Positions 26,844 through 35,687 of a stretch of 64,000 nt of DNA are shown here, in pieces. The stretch is from the NCBI RefSeq assembly GCF_040610475.1, contig NZ_JBEXMJ010000006.1, forward strand, positions 286,252-350,251, written 5' to 3'. The notes under the pieces are model-generated. The model was not told the DNA's origin. It was given only the letters and a program-made list of their open reading frames with translations, and searched no databases. Positions within the stretch are counted from its first letter, which is position 1. Each line of letters begins with the position of its first letter. The position numbers were made by a program, and so were the translations under genes. Source of the stretch: Actinopolymorpha sp. NPDC004070. GTDB lineage: Bacteria; Actinomycetota; Actinomycetes; Propionibacteriales; Actinopolymorphaceae.

Positions 26844-29585
26844 TCAGTCGGCGTCGGAGGCCACCGAGGCGTACGCCACCACACCGCGTCGCAGCGCCTC
26901 CACCGTCGCCCGCGCCGTCTTGCGCAGCGGCCCGCCACCGGCCGCGTCGGCCACCTGGTCGGCAAGGTCGAGGATCTGCTTGACCCAGCGCACGAAGTCG
27001 CCGGCCGCGAACCCGGTCTCGTCGAGCACGTCGGCCAGCGGCGCGCCGGACGCCCAGCGGTAGGCGGCCCAGGCGAAACCGAGGTCGGGCTCGCGCAGGA
27101 AGTCCAGCCGGAAGGAGTCCTCCAGACTGTCCAGGTCGCCCCAGATCCGCACCACCGCGCCGAGCGCCTCGCGGGCCGCGCCGCCAGGCAGCTTGGGTGG
27201 CCCGACGTCGTCGGGGGTGCGGGACTCGTACGCCAGTGCCGACAGGCAGGCTGCCAGCTCCGGTGGGGTGAGGTCGTCCCACACGCCCTGGCGCAGCGAC
27301 TCCGCGGCCACCAGGTCGAGCTCGCTGTAGATGCGGGACAGCCGGTCACCGGCCTCGGTGGTCCGGTCACCCTGGAGGTACTTCAGCTCGTCCAGCACCT
27401 CACACACCCGGTCGAACTGCCGGGCGATGGTGTTGGAGCGGGCCTCCACCCGCCGCTGCAGCCCCTCTGTCTCCCGGCCCAGCTTGAAGTAGCGCTCGGC
27501 CCAGCGGGCGTGGTCCTCGCGCTCGGAGCAACCGTGGCAGGGATGCGAACGCATTGCCGCGCGCAGGTCCTGCAGGTGCTGGTCGTCCTCGGCCGGAGAA
27601 CCGCCGCGGCGCCGCCTGGGCAGGTCGGCGTGGTCGGGCGACTTCTGCCGCAGGGTGGATGCCAGGTCGCGGCGGTGCTGGGCGTTGCGCGGGTTGAACG
27701 ACCGGGGCAGCCGCATCCGGCTGAGCGACTCCACCGGCTGGGGGAAGTCGACCAGGGACAGCTTGCGCACCCGGCGATCCTCGGTCAGCACGGTCGGCCG
27801 CGGACCGTCGCCACCGGCCGCGTGCCCGGGGTCGAGGACGACCGCGATGCCCGCCTGCCGCCCGGCGGGGACGGCGATGATGTCCCCGGACCGCAGCCGG
27901 CCGAGGGAGTCCACCACTTCCGCGCGCCGGTCGGAGCGACGGCGCTTGGACAGGGAGTTCTCGCGTTCCTTGATCTTCCGGCGCAGCGAGGCGTACTCCA
28001 TGAAGTCGCCGAGGTGGCACTCCATCGCCTCGCGGTAGCCGTCCATCGCCTCCTCGTTGCGGCGGACCTGGCGGACCAGCCCGACGACGGCCCGGTCGGC
28101 CTGGAACTGCGCGAACGACGACTCCAGCAGCTCGCGGGCACGCTCCCGCCCGAACTGGCGGACGAGGTTGACGGCCATGTTGTACGACGGACGGAAACTC
28201 GACCGCAGCGGATAGAGCCGGGTGGAGGCGAGGCCGGCGACGGAGGCGGGTTCGAGTCCGGGCTGCCACAGCACGACGCCGTGTCCCTCGACGTCGATGC
28301 CGCGCCGGCCGGCCCGCCCGGTGAGCTGGGTGTACTCCCCCGGCGTGATGTCGGCGTGGGTCTGGCCGTTCCACTTGACCAGCTTCTCCAGCACCACCGA
28401 CCGCGCCGGCATGTTGATTCCCAGGGCGAGCGTCTCGGTGGCGAACACCAGCCGTACGAGGCCCCGGGCGAACAGCACCTCCACGATCTCCTTGAACGTG
28501 GGCAGCATCCCGGCGTGGTGCGAGGCGATCCCTCGTTCGAGGCCCTCCAGCCACTCGTGGTAGCCGAGCACCGCGAGGTCCTCCGGCGGCATGTCGGCGG
28601 TACGGGACTCCGCGTAGGCGCGGATCTGGGCCGCCTGGTCGGGCCGGGTGAGGCGGATGCCGGCGTAAAGGCACTGCAGCACGGCGGCGTCACAGGCCTG
28701 CCGGCTGAAGATGAACACGATCGCCGGCAGCAGCCCCTCGGCCTCCAGCTTCTCCGCGACCTGCGCCCGGCTGGGAGTGAACGCGATCTTGCTTCCGCCA
28801 CGCGGCTGCCGCCCGCGCCGCGGGCCGCGGTCGTCGCGGCGCGCGACCCGCCAGTGGTCGCGCACGATGCGGGCCAGCTCCGGGTTGACCTTCGCGCTGT
28901 CACCGGGCCGCCCGGTGTCGGCGAACAGGTCGTACATCCGCCGGCCGACCATCACGTGCTGGAACAGCGGGACCGGGCGGCGTTCCTCCACCACGATCTC
29001 GGTGTGCCCGCGCACCGTGGCCAGCCACTCACCGAACTCCTCGGCGTTGGACACGGTGGCCGACAGCGAAACCAGCTGCACCGACTCGGGAAGGTGGATG
29101 ATGACCTCCTCCCACGTCGCGCCCCGGAACGGGTCGGCGAGGTAGTGCACCTCGTCCATCACGACGTAGGACAGGCCGCGCAGCGTCGAGGAGCCGGCGT
29201 AGAGCATGTTGCGGAGGACCTCGGTGGTCATGACCACCACCGGTGCCTCGCCGTTGATCGTGTTGTCGCCGGTGAGCAGGCCCACGCGTTCGGGGCCGTA
29301 GCGCTGGACGAGTTCGGCGAACTTCTGGTTGGACAGTGCCTTGATCGGCGTCGTGTAGAAACACTTGCCGCCGGTCTCCAGCGCACGGTGCACGGCGTAC
29401 TCGCCCACCACCGTCTTGCCCGAGCCGGTCGGCGCGGCCACCAGCACACCCTTGCCGTCCTCCAACGCGGCGCAGGCGGTGACCTGGAAAGGGTCGAATT
29501 CGAAGTCGTAGAGCTGTCGAAACGCCTGGAACGAGGTGCTGTTGGCGGCCTGGAACCGGGCGTACCGCTCCGCCGGGGAGCTCAT
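26844..29585 (-). CDS. helY: Ski2-like DEAD/DEAH-box helicase HelY
   Basis: A 913-aa superfamily 2 helicase, probably acting on RNA. Motif I APTGSGKT (near residue 50), Ia TTPIKALSNQ, II DEVHYL, III SLSATVSN, and the C-terminal motifs GLERGIASHHAGMLP and QLTGRAGRRGID are all present. A CHGC pair followed by acidic and basic residues (near residue 675) is typical of the HelY branch. ATG 29585 is 7 nt after a -10 TAGCCT. In Mycobacterium tuberculosis helY also lies beside tatC, tatA and pafBC, and the order is kept here with one lipid kinase gene added between helY and tatC. Confidence 0.95.
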   Translation of the reverse strand: MSSPAERYARFQAANSTSFQAFRQLYDFEFDPFQVTACAALEDGKGVLVAAPTGSGKTVVGEYAVHRALETGGKCFYTTPIKALSNQKFAELVQRYGPERVGLLTGDNTINGEAPVVVMTTEVLRNMLYAGSSTLRGLSYVVMDEVHYLADPFRGATWEEVIIHLPESVQLVSLSATVSNAEEFGEWLATVRGHTEIVVEERRPVPLFQHVMVGRRMYDLFADTGRPGDSAKVNPELARIVRDHWRVARRDDRGPRRGRQPRGGSKIAFTPSRAQVAEKLEAEGLLPAIVFIFSRQACDAAVLQCLYAGIRLTRPDQAAQIRAYAESRTADMPPEDLAVLGYHEWLEGLERGIASHHAGMLPTFKEIVEVLFARGLVRLVFATETLALGINMPARSVVLEKLVKWNGQTHADITPGEYTQLTGRAGRRGIDVEGHGVVLWQPGLEPASVAGLASTRLYPLRSSFRPSYNMAVNLVRQFGRERARELLESSFAQFQADRAVVGLVRQVRRNEEAMDGYREAMECHLGDFMEYASLRRKIKERENSLSKRRRSDRRAEVVDSLGRLRSGDIIAVPAGRQAGIAVVLDPGHAAGGDGPRPTVLTEDRRVRKLSLVDFPQPVESLSRMRLPRSFNPRNAQHRRDLASTLRQKSPDHADLPRRRRGGSPAEDDQHLQDLRAAMRSHPCHGCSEREDHARWAERYFKLGRETEGLQRRVEARSNTIARQFDRVCEVLDELKYLQGDRTTEAGDRLSRIYSELDLVAAESLRQGVWDDLTPPELAACLSALAYESRTPDDVGPPKLPGGAAREALGAVVRIWGDLDSLEDSFRLDFLREPDLGFAWAAYRWASGAPLADVLDETGFAAGDFVRWVKQILDLADQVADAAGGGPLRKTARATVEALRRGVVAYASVASDAD

Positions 29586-29592
29586 GACCCCA

Positions 29593-29598
29593 AGGCTA
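29593..29598 (-). promoter_or_regulatory. -10 hexamer of helY
   Basis: TAGCCT on the minus strand, 7 nt before the helY ATG; gives helY its own leaderless promoter downstream of the dagK-side hairpin. Confidence 0.55.
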
Positions 29599-29604
29599 CG
29601 GTGT

Positions 29605-29630
29605 CCCGCCCCCATTCACGCGGGGGCGGG
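29605..29630 (-). terminator. Hairpin between the lipid kinase gene and helY
   Basis: Perfect 9-bp GC-rich arms (29605-29613 and 29622-29630), 8-nt loop, 8 nt after the kinase stop. It would end the kinase transcript just before the helY promoter. Confidence 0.75.
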
Positions 29631-29638
29631 TCGAGCCC

Positions 29639-30523
29639 TCAGCGCGGCGGCGGGGCGAACACCTGCAGCGCACCCGGGACGCACTCGACGGTCAGCGGGA
29701 GCGGGCCCATCCGCTCGCCGTCGGCGTACGCGGTGATCCCCGCCGAGGCGACGCTCACCGTCTTGGCGCGGTACATCGTCACGGCCGGATGCCCGACATG
29801 GGTGCCCTTGGACAGCTTCGGGAAGAGACGTACGAGTTCGGCCCGGGACACGGGACCGATCACCGCGACGTCCAGCAGGCCGTCGGCGGGGTCGGCGCCG
29901 GCACAGATCCGCAGCCCGCCGCCGTAGGACGGGGTCACGCCGACGGCGACCAGCAGGGCCTCCGCCGGCTCCTCCTCCTGGTCGAGCTCGAGGACGAAAC
30001 GCTGGGGACGGAAGGTGCCCAGCTCACGGACCACCGCGAGGTCGTACCGCAGCCGCCCGCGTGGCCAGGTCATCCCGGCCACCCGCTCGGCGACGCGGGA
30101 GTCGAAACCGGCACAGAGCACCGTGGAGAACAACTGGTCGCCGACCCGGCCGAGGTCCTGCGCCCGGGTGTATCCCGCCACCACGATGTCGGCGGCCGCC
30201 AGCGGGTCGCCGACGGGAGCGCCGACGGACCGGGCGAGGTCGTTGCCGGTGCCGGCGGGGATGACGCCGAGCGGTGTGCCGGACTCGGCGACCGCCTGCA
30301 GCGCGAGGTTTGCCATGCCGTCGCCGCCGATCACCACCAGGCCGTCGACGCCTCGGGCAACCGCGCGGCGGGCGAGATCGGCCGCCTCGTCGGCGTCCCG
30401 TCCGGCTTCCCACCGGGCTCGTATGCCGGCCTCGGTCAGCCGTTCGGTGACCGGCTCGGCGAGCCGGGCACCGCGGCCGCGGCCGGAGGTGGGGTTGACC
30501 AGAACCGCGATCTCTCGGAGCAC
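29639..30523 (-). CDS. Diacylglycerol/sphingosine-type lipid kinase
   Basis: A 294-aa DagK-domain kinase that phosphorylates a lipid alcohol such as diacylglycerol. Signatures are LVNPTSGRGRGARL at the N-terminus, the nucleotide loop VVIGGDGMANLALQAV (near residue 62) and PAGTGNDLARSVG. The C-terminal beta-sandwich holds GGGLRICAGADPADGLLDVAVI. The GTG start lies 6 nt after TACGCT. The substrate may be diacylglycerol or a related lipid. It is inserted between helY and tatC. Confidence 0.93.
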   Translation of the reverse strand: MLREIAVLVNPTSGRGRGARLAEPVTERLTEAGIRARWEAGRDADEAADLARRAVARGVDGLVVIGGDGMANLALQAVAESGTPLGVIPAGTGNDLARSVGAPVGDPLAAADIVVAGYTRAQDLGRVGDQLFSTVLCAGFDSRVAERVAGMTWPRGRLRYDLAVVRELGTFRPQRFVLELDQEEEPAEALLVAVGVTPSYGGGLRICAGADPADGLLDVAVIGPVSRAELVRLFPKLSKGTHVGHPAVTMYRAKTVSVASAGITAYADGERMGPLPLTVECVPGALQVFAPPPR

Positions 30524-30529
30524 GCGGCG

Positions 30530-30535
30530 AGCGTA
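30530..30535 (-). promoter_or_regulatory. -10 hexamer of the lipid kinase gene
   Basis: TACGCT on the minus strand, 6 nt before the GTG at 30523; predicts a leaderless transcript separate from tatAC. Confidence 0.5.
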
Positions 30536-30623
30536 GCGCCCCTGTCGACCTACGGCAGCGGCGGTCTCGAACTCACAGGTGAGCGTGACCTGGCCACCGT
30601 GGCCGCTCCGTGGTCGTCGAGGG

Positions 30624-31481
30624 TCAGTCGTCGCGGCCGGCGCGCTCGATCCCCTCGATGTCGATGCCCTGGGCGATCAGCCGGGCCTTGCGCCGCCGGT
30701 CGGTCAGCCGGGCGATCTGCTCCGACGCCAGGAAGAGGATCGTCATCGGGAGGGCCAGGATGAGCATCGTCACCGGGTCGGTGGAGGGCGTGGCGACCGC
30801 GGCGAACACGAAGATTCCGAAGATGATCCAGGCGCGCGATCTCGCCAACGTCGCCGAGGACAGCACGCCGACGAGGTTGAGCATGACGACGAAGACCGGA
30901 ATCTCGAACGCGACGCCGAACACCAGCAGCAGGCGCAGGACGAACGACAAGAAGAGGTCGACGCTCGGATAGTTGGACACCCCACTCGGGGTGAAGTCGA
31001 TCAGGACGTTCAGGCCCTTGGGCATCGCGTAGTAGCCGACCACCACGCCGCCGATGAACAACGGCGCGGCCGAGCCCATGAACACCATCGTCCACTTGCG
31101 CTCGTTGCGGTGGAGCCCGGGCAGGATGAACGCCCACAGCTGGTACAGCCAGACCGGAGAGGACGCCACCAGCCCGGCGATCAGCGCCACCTTCAGCTGC
31201 AGCATCAGCGGGCCGGCGACGTCACCGAAGACAAGCTTGACGTCGACCTTCCGCTGCGCCTGGAGGTTCCTGATGGCCATGTCGAGCGGCTCACGCAGCA
31301 GGTCGAACAGCTGCGGATAGAAGATCCAGCCGAGAATCATCCCGATCAGGATCGCGCCCACGGCCTTGAACAACCGGGACCGGAGCTCGCGCAGGTGCTC
31401 GACGAGCGCCATCCGGCCTTCGGGATCCGGCGGAGGCTTGGAAGTACGCCGGACTCGCAACCGGCCGAGGGACAAGCTCAC
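30624..31481 (-). CDS. tatC: Twin-arginine translocase subunit TatC
   Basis: TatC is the receptor that binds twin-arginine signal peptides and starts export of folded proteins. The 285-aa protein has an N-terminal cytoplasmic segment with ALVEHLRELRSRLFKA, six membrane helices, and the conserved VWLYQLWAFILPGLHRNERK loop near residue 115. It lies 52 nt after tatA in the same direction. No tatB is present here; in many actinobacteria tatB lies elsewhere. Confidence 0.96.
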   Translation of the reverse strand: MSLSLGRLRVRRTSKPPPDPEGRMALVEHLRELRSRLFKAVGAILIGMILGWIFYPQLFDLLREPLDMAIRNLQAQRKVDVKLVFGDVAGPLMLQLKVALIAGLVASSPVWLYQLWAFILPGLHRNERKWTMVFMGSAAPLFIGGVVVGYYAMPKGLNVLIDFTPSGVSNYPSVDLFLSFVLRLLLVFGVAFEIPVFVVMLNLVGVLSSATLARSRAWIIFGIFVFAAVATPSTDPVTMLILALPMTILFLASEQIARLTDRRRKARLIAQGIDIEGIERAGRDD

Positions 31482-31533
31482 GACACTCCCAAGTAGGCGC
31501 CGCCCCGCTCAGCGCGGGCCGGCGCGGACTGGC

Positions 31534-31830
31534 TCACCTGTTGGTGCTGTTGGTGTGCTGGGGGTCCTCGACGGGCTGCTGGACCGGCTGCTGACCAGGC
31601 TGCTGGTAGGGCTGCTGCGCACCGTTGGTGGTGTTGGGCTGGTGGTAGACCGGCTGCTGCTGCGGGGGCGCGGCGACTTCCTGCGGCTTGTCGTCGTCGC
31701 GGACCTCCGACTTGAAGATCTTGAGCGCCTGGCCGAGGCCCTTGGCGGTCTGCGGGAGACGGGTCGCACCGAAGAGCAACACCAGGACGACCCCGATGAT
31801 GATCAGCTCGGTCGGTCCAAGAGATCCCAT
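31534..31830 (-). CDS. tatA: Twin-arginine translocase subunit TatA
   Basis: TatA forms the export pore. The 98-aa protein has one N-terminal helix (PTELIIIGVVLVLLFGATRLP), the FG hinge and an amphipathic helix (GLGQALKIFKSEVR). The remaining half is a Gln/Pro-rich disordered tail of PQQQP and QQPVQQP units. A GAGAGG site precedes the ATG. The gene follows the terminator of the pafBC transcript, so tatAC has its own promoter in the 71-nt gap. Confidence 0.95.
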   Translation of the reverse strand: MGSLGPTELIIIGVVLVLLFGATRLPQTAKGLGQALKIFKSEVRDDDKPQEVAAPPQQQPVYHQPNTTNGAQQPYQQPGQQPVQQPVEDPQHTNSTNR

Positions 31831-31870
31831 GATTAGCCTCTCAGTCGGCGATTCTCGCTCGATGGTACGC

Positions 31871-31896
31871 CCTGATCCCCCGAACGAGGGATCAGG
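31871..31896 (-). terminator. Terminator after the pafBC-linked membrane protein gene
   Basis: Perfect 9-bp arms (31871-31879 and 31888-31896), 8-nt loop, only 5 nt past the stop of the small membrane protein. It separates that transcript from tatA. Confidence 0.75.
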
Positions 31897-31901
31897 TCGG
31901 C

Positions 31902-32234
31902 TCAGCCTCCGTGACCGGCCCCGGCCGTGGCACCCCGACCTGATGAGGTCGGACCCCGACGTTCTGTAAGGCGGTCCCGGTGCCGACCGGCTTCGCGACC
32001 GGCCCCGCGCTGGCCCTTACCCGTTGTGGGCCGGGACCTCGCCGGAACGGCCCCTCCGGCTTCGGAGTGTGGTGCGTCCTCGGCACCTGTCCGCTCGGCG
32101 GCGACCTGCAGCTTGCGCTCGGCCGCGCCCAGCTCGGAGAGCACACCCTTGGCCCGGCGCCACAACCAGACACCGAGCAGGGTGTACAGAACCACCGCGA
32201 ACACGGCGATTCCCCCGAAGATCAGGAGCCACAT
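31902..32234 (-). CDS. Small single-helix membrane protein of unknown function
   Basis: A 110-aa protein with one N-terminal membrane helix (WLLIFGGIAVFAVVLYTLLGVWLW, given here in parts of residues 2-25), then a short helix with Glu and Lys (GVLSELGAAERKLQVAAERT) and a long Gly/Arg/Ser-rich disordered tail. The ATG is 13 nt after the pafC stop, with a GTG codon just before it that could also serve. It is bounded by pafC and a terminator, so it is the last gene of the pafB-pafC transcript. I do not recognise a family. The layout suggests a job linked to the proteasome, PafBC or Tat genes, but this is inference only. Confidence 0.72.
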   Translation of the reverse strand: MWLLIFGGIAVFAVVLYTLLGVWLWRRAKGVLSELGAAERKLQVAAERTGAEDAPHSEAGGAVPARSRPTTGKGQRGAGREAGRHRDRLTERRGPTSSGRGATAGAGHGG

Positions 32235-32247
32235 CACGGCGAGCAGA

Positions 32248-33306
32248 CTAACGCATGTCCGATCGGCGATCCGCCGTGTCAGCGGTGTCAGCGGCGACAC
32301 CGGCCGCGTCGATCGTTTCGTACGCCGCGAGCGCGTCCACCGCGTCCTGCCGGACGGCCTCGGCCAGCTCCGGCGGCTCCACCACCCGGGCGCCGCCACC
32401 CAGGCGAAGCGCCAGCCGCCGAAGCCACCGCGGGTCCGCGACCCGCAGCCGGACCCGCAGCGAGCCGTCCCGCAGCTCGGTCACCTGCTCGCAGGGGTAG
32501 TACTCCGCCACCCAGGCCGCGGAGGGTTCGAGCTCCAGCGTGGCCACGGGGTAGTCCGGCGAGGGACGGAACAGCCCCTCGGACAGGTCGCGGGGCCTGG
32601 CCTGCGGCGGCGGTGCGGCCGGCTCGTCCAGGACCCGCACGTCACTCACCCGGTCCAGGCGGAAAAGCCGGACGTCCTCGGCCCGGTGGCACCAGCCCTC
32701 GAGATAGGTCCAGCCCTCCGCCTGCAGCAGGCGCATCGGGTCGACGTCGCGCTCGGTGGTCTCGTCGCGATAGGGCACCCAGTAGCGCAGGTGGACCCGC
32801 CGGCCGCGGGCCAGAGCGTCCTGGAGGATCTGCCGGACCTTCGGGTCCTCGGCGGCATCGACCCGGACGGCCACCTTGTCCAGACCGGCGTCGACCTGCT
32901 CGGCGGCCTTCTCCAGGCGTTCGATCACCGGGTCGAGCAGCGCACGCTCCGCCTGACCGCCGGACTCCCGCAGAACGCGCAGCGCCACCAGCAGCCCCAG
33001 CGCCTCGTCCGCGGTCAGCCGGAGCGGGCGGGCCAGGAAGTCGGCGTTGGACACGTGGATGACACCCTCGCCCTCCACGGCGTCCATGTCGACCTCGATG
33101 TAGTCACCGGGCATCATGCCGGGCAGGCCGCAGAACCACAGCACGCCGAGGTCGGACACCAGCTGCTTCTCGGTGATGTGGAAGGTCCGGGCCACGTCGA
33201 CGACCCGGGCGCCGGGATGGGCCAGGAGGTACGGCAACAACGCGAGCAGGCGGCGCACCTGCTCCTTCGCGCCACCGGGGCCGGCCGTGCGGGCGACCTC
33301 AGCCAT
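32248..33306 (-). CDS. pafC: WYL-domain regulator PafC
   Basis: PafC pairs with PafB to form the activator of the LexA-independent DNA-damage response in actinobacteria. The 352-aa protein has an N-terminal winged helix (QVRRLLALLPYLLAHPGARVVDVARTFHI), a WYL domain (near residues 165-245, with RYWVPYRDETTERDVDPMRLLQAEGWTYLEGWC in parts) and the WYL C-terminal extension. Its start lies inside the 3' end of pafB (8-bp overlap), so the two proteins are made together. Confidence 0.95.
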   Translation of the reverse strand: MAEVARTAGPGGAKEQVRRLLALLPYLLAHPGARVVDVARTFHITEKQLVSDLGVLWFCGLPGMMPGDYIEVDMDAVEGEGVIHVSNADFLARPLRLTADEALGLLVALRVLRESGGQAERALLDPVIERLEKAAEQVDAGLDKVAVRVDAAEDPKVRQILQDALARGRRVHLRYWVPYRDETTERDVDPMRLLQAEGWTYLEGWCHRAEDVRLFRLDRVSDVRVLDEPAAPPPQARPRDLSEGLFRPSPDYPVATLELEPSAAWVAEYYPCEQVTELRDGSLRVRLRVADPRWLRRLALRLGGGARVVEPPELAEAVRQDAVDALAAYETIDAAGVAADTADTADRRSDMR

Positions 33307-34384
33307 CGTCGGCCACCTCCACCAGCAGCCCCTTCAGGTGCCGGATCACCGCCTCGCGCAGGTCCGGCGGGTCGAGGGCCACCGCGCCCGCGGCGTACCC
33401 GGCGATCTCCTCGGCCAGGGTCACCGGGTCGGAGAAGCCGACCTCCAGGACGTCCCAGCCGCTTCCGGCGGGAACGACCGACGACGCCCGCCGGCGAAGA
33501 CCGTGCCCCGCGCCGGCGCGTACTCGGATCCGGGCCGTGCGGCGCGGCTCCTCGGCGGGAGACATCCGGGCCGCCTCGGCGCGGATGTCGACGCCCTCGG
33601 GGACGGTGAATGCACCCGGGCGGCCCACCGGCCGGACCGGCCCGGCGATCCGGGACAGCCGGAACATGCGGGTCGCGGCCCGGTCGCGGTCGTGCCCCAG
33701 GACGTACCACCGGCTGCGCCAGTTGAGAATCCCCCACGGCTCGAGCGTGCGGTGCTGCGCGCCGCCGGCACCTGGCCGGCGGTAGTCGAAGGCGACCACC
33801 GAGCGCGACTGCACCGCTCGCCACAGCGGCTCGAACGCCGGCTCGCTGGCCGGAAGCCGCGGCTCCAGCGTGGTCACCGGGCCGGTGTCGGCGCCGGTGT
33901 CGGCACGCACGTCGGCGCCCGCGTCGGGAACCTGCCCGGTCTCCGGCACCTGCCCCGAAGGCGACGTGGCCGCCGCTCCGGTTGCACCCGCCGCGAACCC
34001 GTCGGCACCGAGCTTGAGCACGGCGCGGGACGTGGCCTCGGCCAGGCTGGCGTGCTCCCACACCCGGGCGGCCAGGCCGAGCACGGCGGCTTCCTGGGCG
34101 CTGAAGGTCAACGGCGGCAGCTCGAACTCGCTGCGGCGGATGCGGTAGCCCACCTCGTCGTCGAACCCGCTGGCCACCGAACCGACCTCGATCGGGATGC
34201 CCAGGTCACGCAACTCGTCCTTGTCGCGTTCGAACATCTTCTCGAACGCCTCGGGAGTCTGCTCGCGGTAGTCCTCCACCAGCTGGCGCAGGCGGGCCTT
34301 GGGCACGAAGTGGTGCGACACCAGCAGGCAGATGACGAGATTCATCAGCCGCTCGGACTTGCGGGGCGCTGCCACGCGCGTCAC
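33299..34384 (-). CDS. pafB: WYL-domain regulator PafB
   Basis: The partner of PafC. The 361-aa protein has a winged helix (ERLMNLVICLLVSHHFVPKARLRQLV), a middle linker extended by a Gly/Asp/Thr-rich stretch with TGADTGPVTT-like repeats near residues 145-165, a WYL domain (VVAFDYRRPG ... RTLEPWGILNWRSRWYVLGHDRDR) and a C-terminal WCX domain. In mycobacteria the heterodimer activates repair genes after damage. The transcript starts in the 154-nt gap facing the DUF3866 gene. Confidence 0.95.
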   Translation of the reverse strand: MTRVAAPRKSERLMNLVICLLVSHHFVPKARLRQLVEDYREQTPEAFEKMFERDKDELRDLGIPIEVGSVASGFDDEVGYRIRRSEFELPPLTFSAQEAAVLGLAARVWEHASLAEATSRAVLKLGADGFAAGATGAAATSPSGQVPETGQVPDAGADVRADTGADTGPVTTLEPRLPASEPAFEPLWRAVQSRSVVAFDYRRPGAGGAQHRTLEPWGILNWRSRWYVLGHDRDRAATRMFRLSRIAGPVRPVGRPGAFTVPEGVDIRAEAARMSPAEEPRRTARIRVRAGAGHGLRRRASSVVPAGSGWDVLEVGFSDPVTLAEEIAGYAAGAVALDPPDLREAVIRHLKGLLVEVADDG

Positions 34385-34524
34385 CCCTTTCCGCGCGGCT
34401 GGTGCACTCGAGCCACTTCGAACAGACTAGCGACCACCGACGTGAGGCTATCGCACCCGAAGCTACGACACGGCGCGAAAGCACACAGGCCACGCCGAAC
34501 CAACTCGCGCCCGGACCGAGCCGG

Positions 34525-34530
34525 TAGCGT
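34525..34530 (+). promoter_or_regulatory. -10 hexamer of the DUF3866 gene
   Basis: TAGCGT, 8 nt before the GTG at 34539; leaderless transcript likely. Confidence 0.5.
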
Positions 34531-34538
34531 CGCACCCT

Positions 34539-35612
34539 GTGATCCGATGGCGGGAAGGTGTCGCCGGCCAGGTCCGCCGGTCGTGGGCCGGAGCGGTGGA
34601 GCTGGACGTGGACACCGGCGAGACGGTGTTACCCGCGCTGGCGTACGTCGACCTGGTGGGCCGGCCCGAGCCCGGCGACCGCGTCTTGCTCAACACCACC
34701 GCCCACCACCTGGGCCTGGGCACGGGCGGATTCGCCCTGGTCGTTGCGCTACCCGACCGGCTCCCTGCCGACCCGGACGGTCCCGGGCACCTGGTCAAGG
34801 CCCGCTACACCCCGCTGCAGACCACGGTGCTCGGCATCGACGAGCCCGACTCCCCCGCGCACGCCCTGCTGGCCGACGCCGACGATCTTGCCGGCATGCC
34901 GGTGGTGGTGGCCGACCTGCACTCCGCGCTGCCGGCCGTGCTGGCCGGGCTGTACGACGAGGCGCCGGAGGCGTCGGTGGCGTACGTGATGACCGACGGC
35001 GCGGCCCTCCCGCTGGCGTTGTCCCGCACCGTGGCCGGGCTGGCGCGGGCGGGCTGGCTGCCCGCCGGCACGGTCACCGTCGGCCAGTCGTTCGGCGGCG
35101 ACCTCGAGGCGGCGACCGTCCACACCGGCCTCCTCGCGGCGCGGCTCGTGCTCGGTGCGGACGTCGCCGTGGTGACCCAGGGGCCCGGCAACCTCGGTAC
35201 GGGCACCCGGTGGGGGTTCACGGGGGTGGCGGCGGGTGAGGTGGTCAACGCGGTGGCCGCCCTGGCCGGCCGGCCGGTGGGCGCGCTGCGGTTGTCCCAG
35301 GCCGATCCGCGTCTACGCCACCAGGTGGTCTCTCACCACAGCCTCACCGCGTACGGCCGGGTCGCGCTGGCCGCCGCCGATCTCGTCGTACCCGACCTCC
35401 CCGGCGACTTCGGCGACCAGGTGCGGGCACTTGTCGAGCCGCTGCGTGCCCGGCACCGCCTGGTGCGAACGCCCGTCCACGGCCTGGACGCCGCGCTGTC
35501 CCGCGCTCCGGTCGCGTTGTCGTCGATGGGCCGGGGTCCCGCGCAGGACGGCGCCTACTTCCTCGGCTGCGCGGCCGCCGGACGCCACGCCGCCCGGCTC
35601 CTCCTCGACTGA
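34539..35612 (+). CDS. DUF3866 family protein
   Basis: A 357-aa protein matching the DUF3866 group found in many Gram-positives; function unknown. Seen are an N-terminal beta-rich part (GVAGQVRRSWAGAVELDVD), a conserved LVKARYTPLQTTVLGIDEP, and Gly-rich turns in the second half (TVGQSFGGDLEAATVHTGL, TQGPGNLGTGTRWGFTG) that look like a nucleotide or phosphate site. It has no signal peptide or membrane helix. It is the only gene on the plus strand inside the proteasome block, between pafB and the FKBP gene. Its stop codon lies in a strong terminator. Confidence 0.9.
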   Translation: MIRWREGVAGQVRRSWAGAVELDVDTGETVLPALAYVDLVGRPEPGDRVLLNTTAHHLGLGTGGFALVVALPDRLPADPDGPGHLVKARYTPLQTTVLGIDEPDSPAHALLADADDLAGMPVVVADLHSALPAVLAGLYDEAPEASVAYVMTDGAALPLALSRTVAGLARAGWLPAGTVTVGQSFGGDLEAATVHTGLLAARLVLGADVAVVTQGPGNLGTGTRWGFTGVAAGEVVNAVAALAGRPVGALRLSQADPRLRHQVVSHHSLTAYGRVALAAADLVVPDLPGDFGDQVRALVEPLRARHRLVRTPVHGLDAALSRAPVALSSMGRGPAQDGAYFLGCAAAGRHAARLLLD

Positions 35613-35629
35613 GGAGGGGCCGGGCGGCG
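35588..35629. terminator. Terminator overlapping the DUF3866 stop codon
   Basis: Arms of 19 nt (35588-35606 and 35611-35629) pair with one G-U wobble around the loop GACT; the loop and right arm hold the TGA stop. It also lies 59 nt past the FKBP stop and may serve both convergent genes. Confidence 0.82.
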
Positions 35630-35687
35630 CCGGTCGTTTCCGGTTGTTCGGTTGTGAGATGTCGTGGTCGTGCCGCGGGCCAGGCCG

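Noticed and set aside
26457..29927. Long plus-strand frame of about 1150 codons
   Set aside because: Antisense to helY, which has all helicase motifs; composition is that of a shadow frame.
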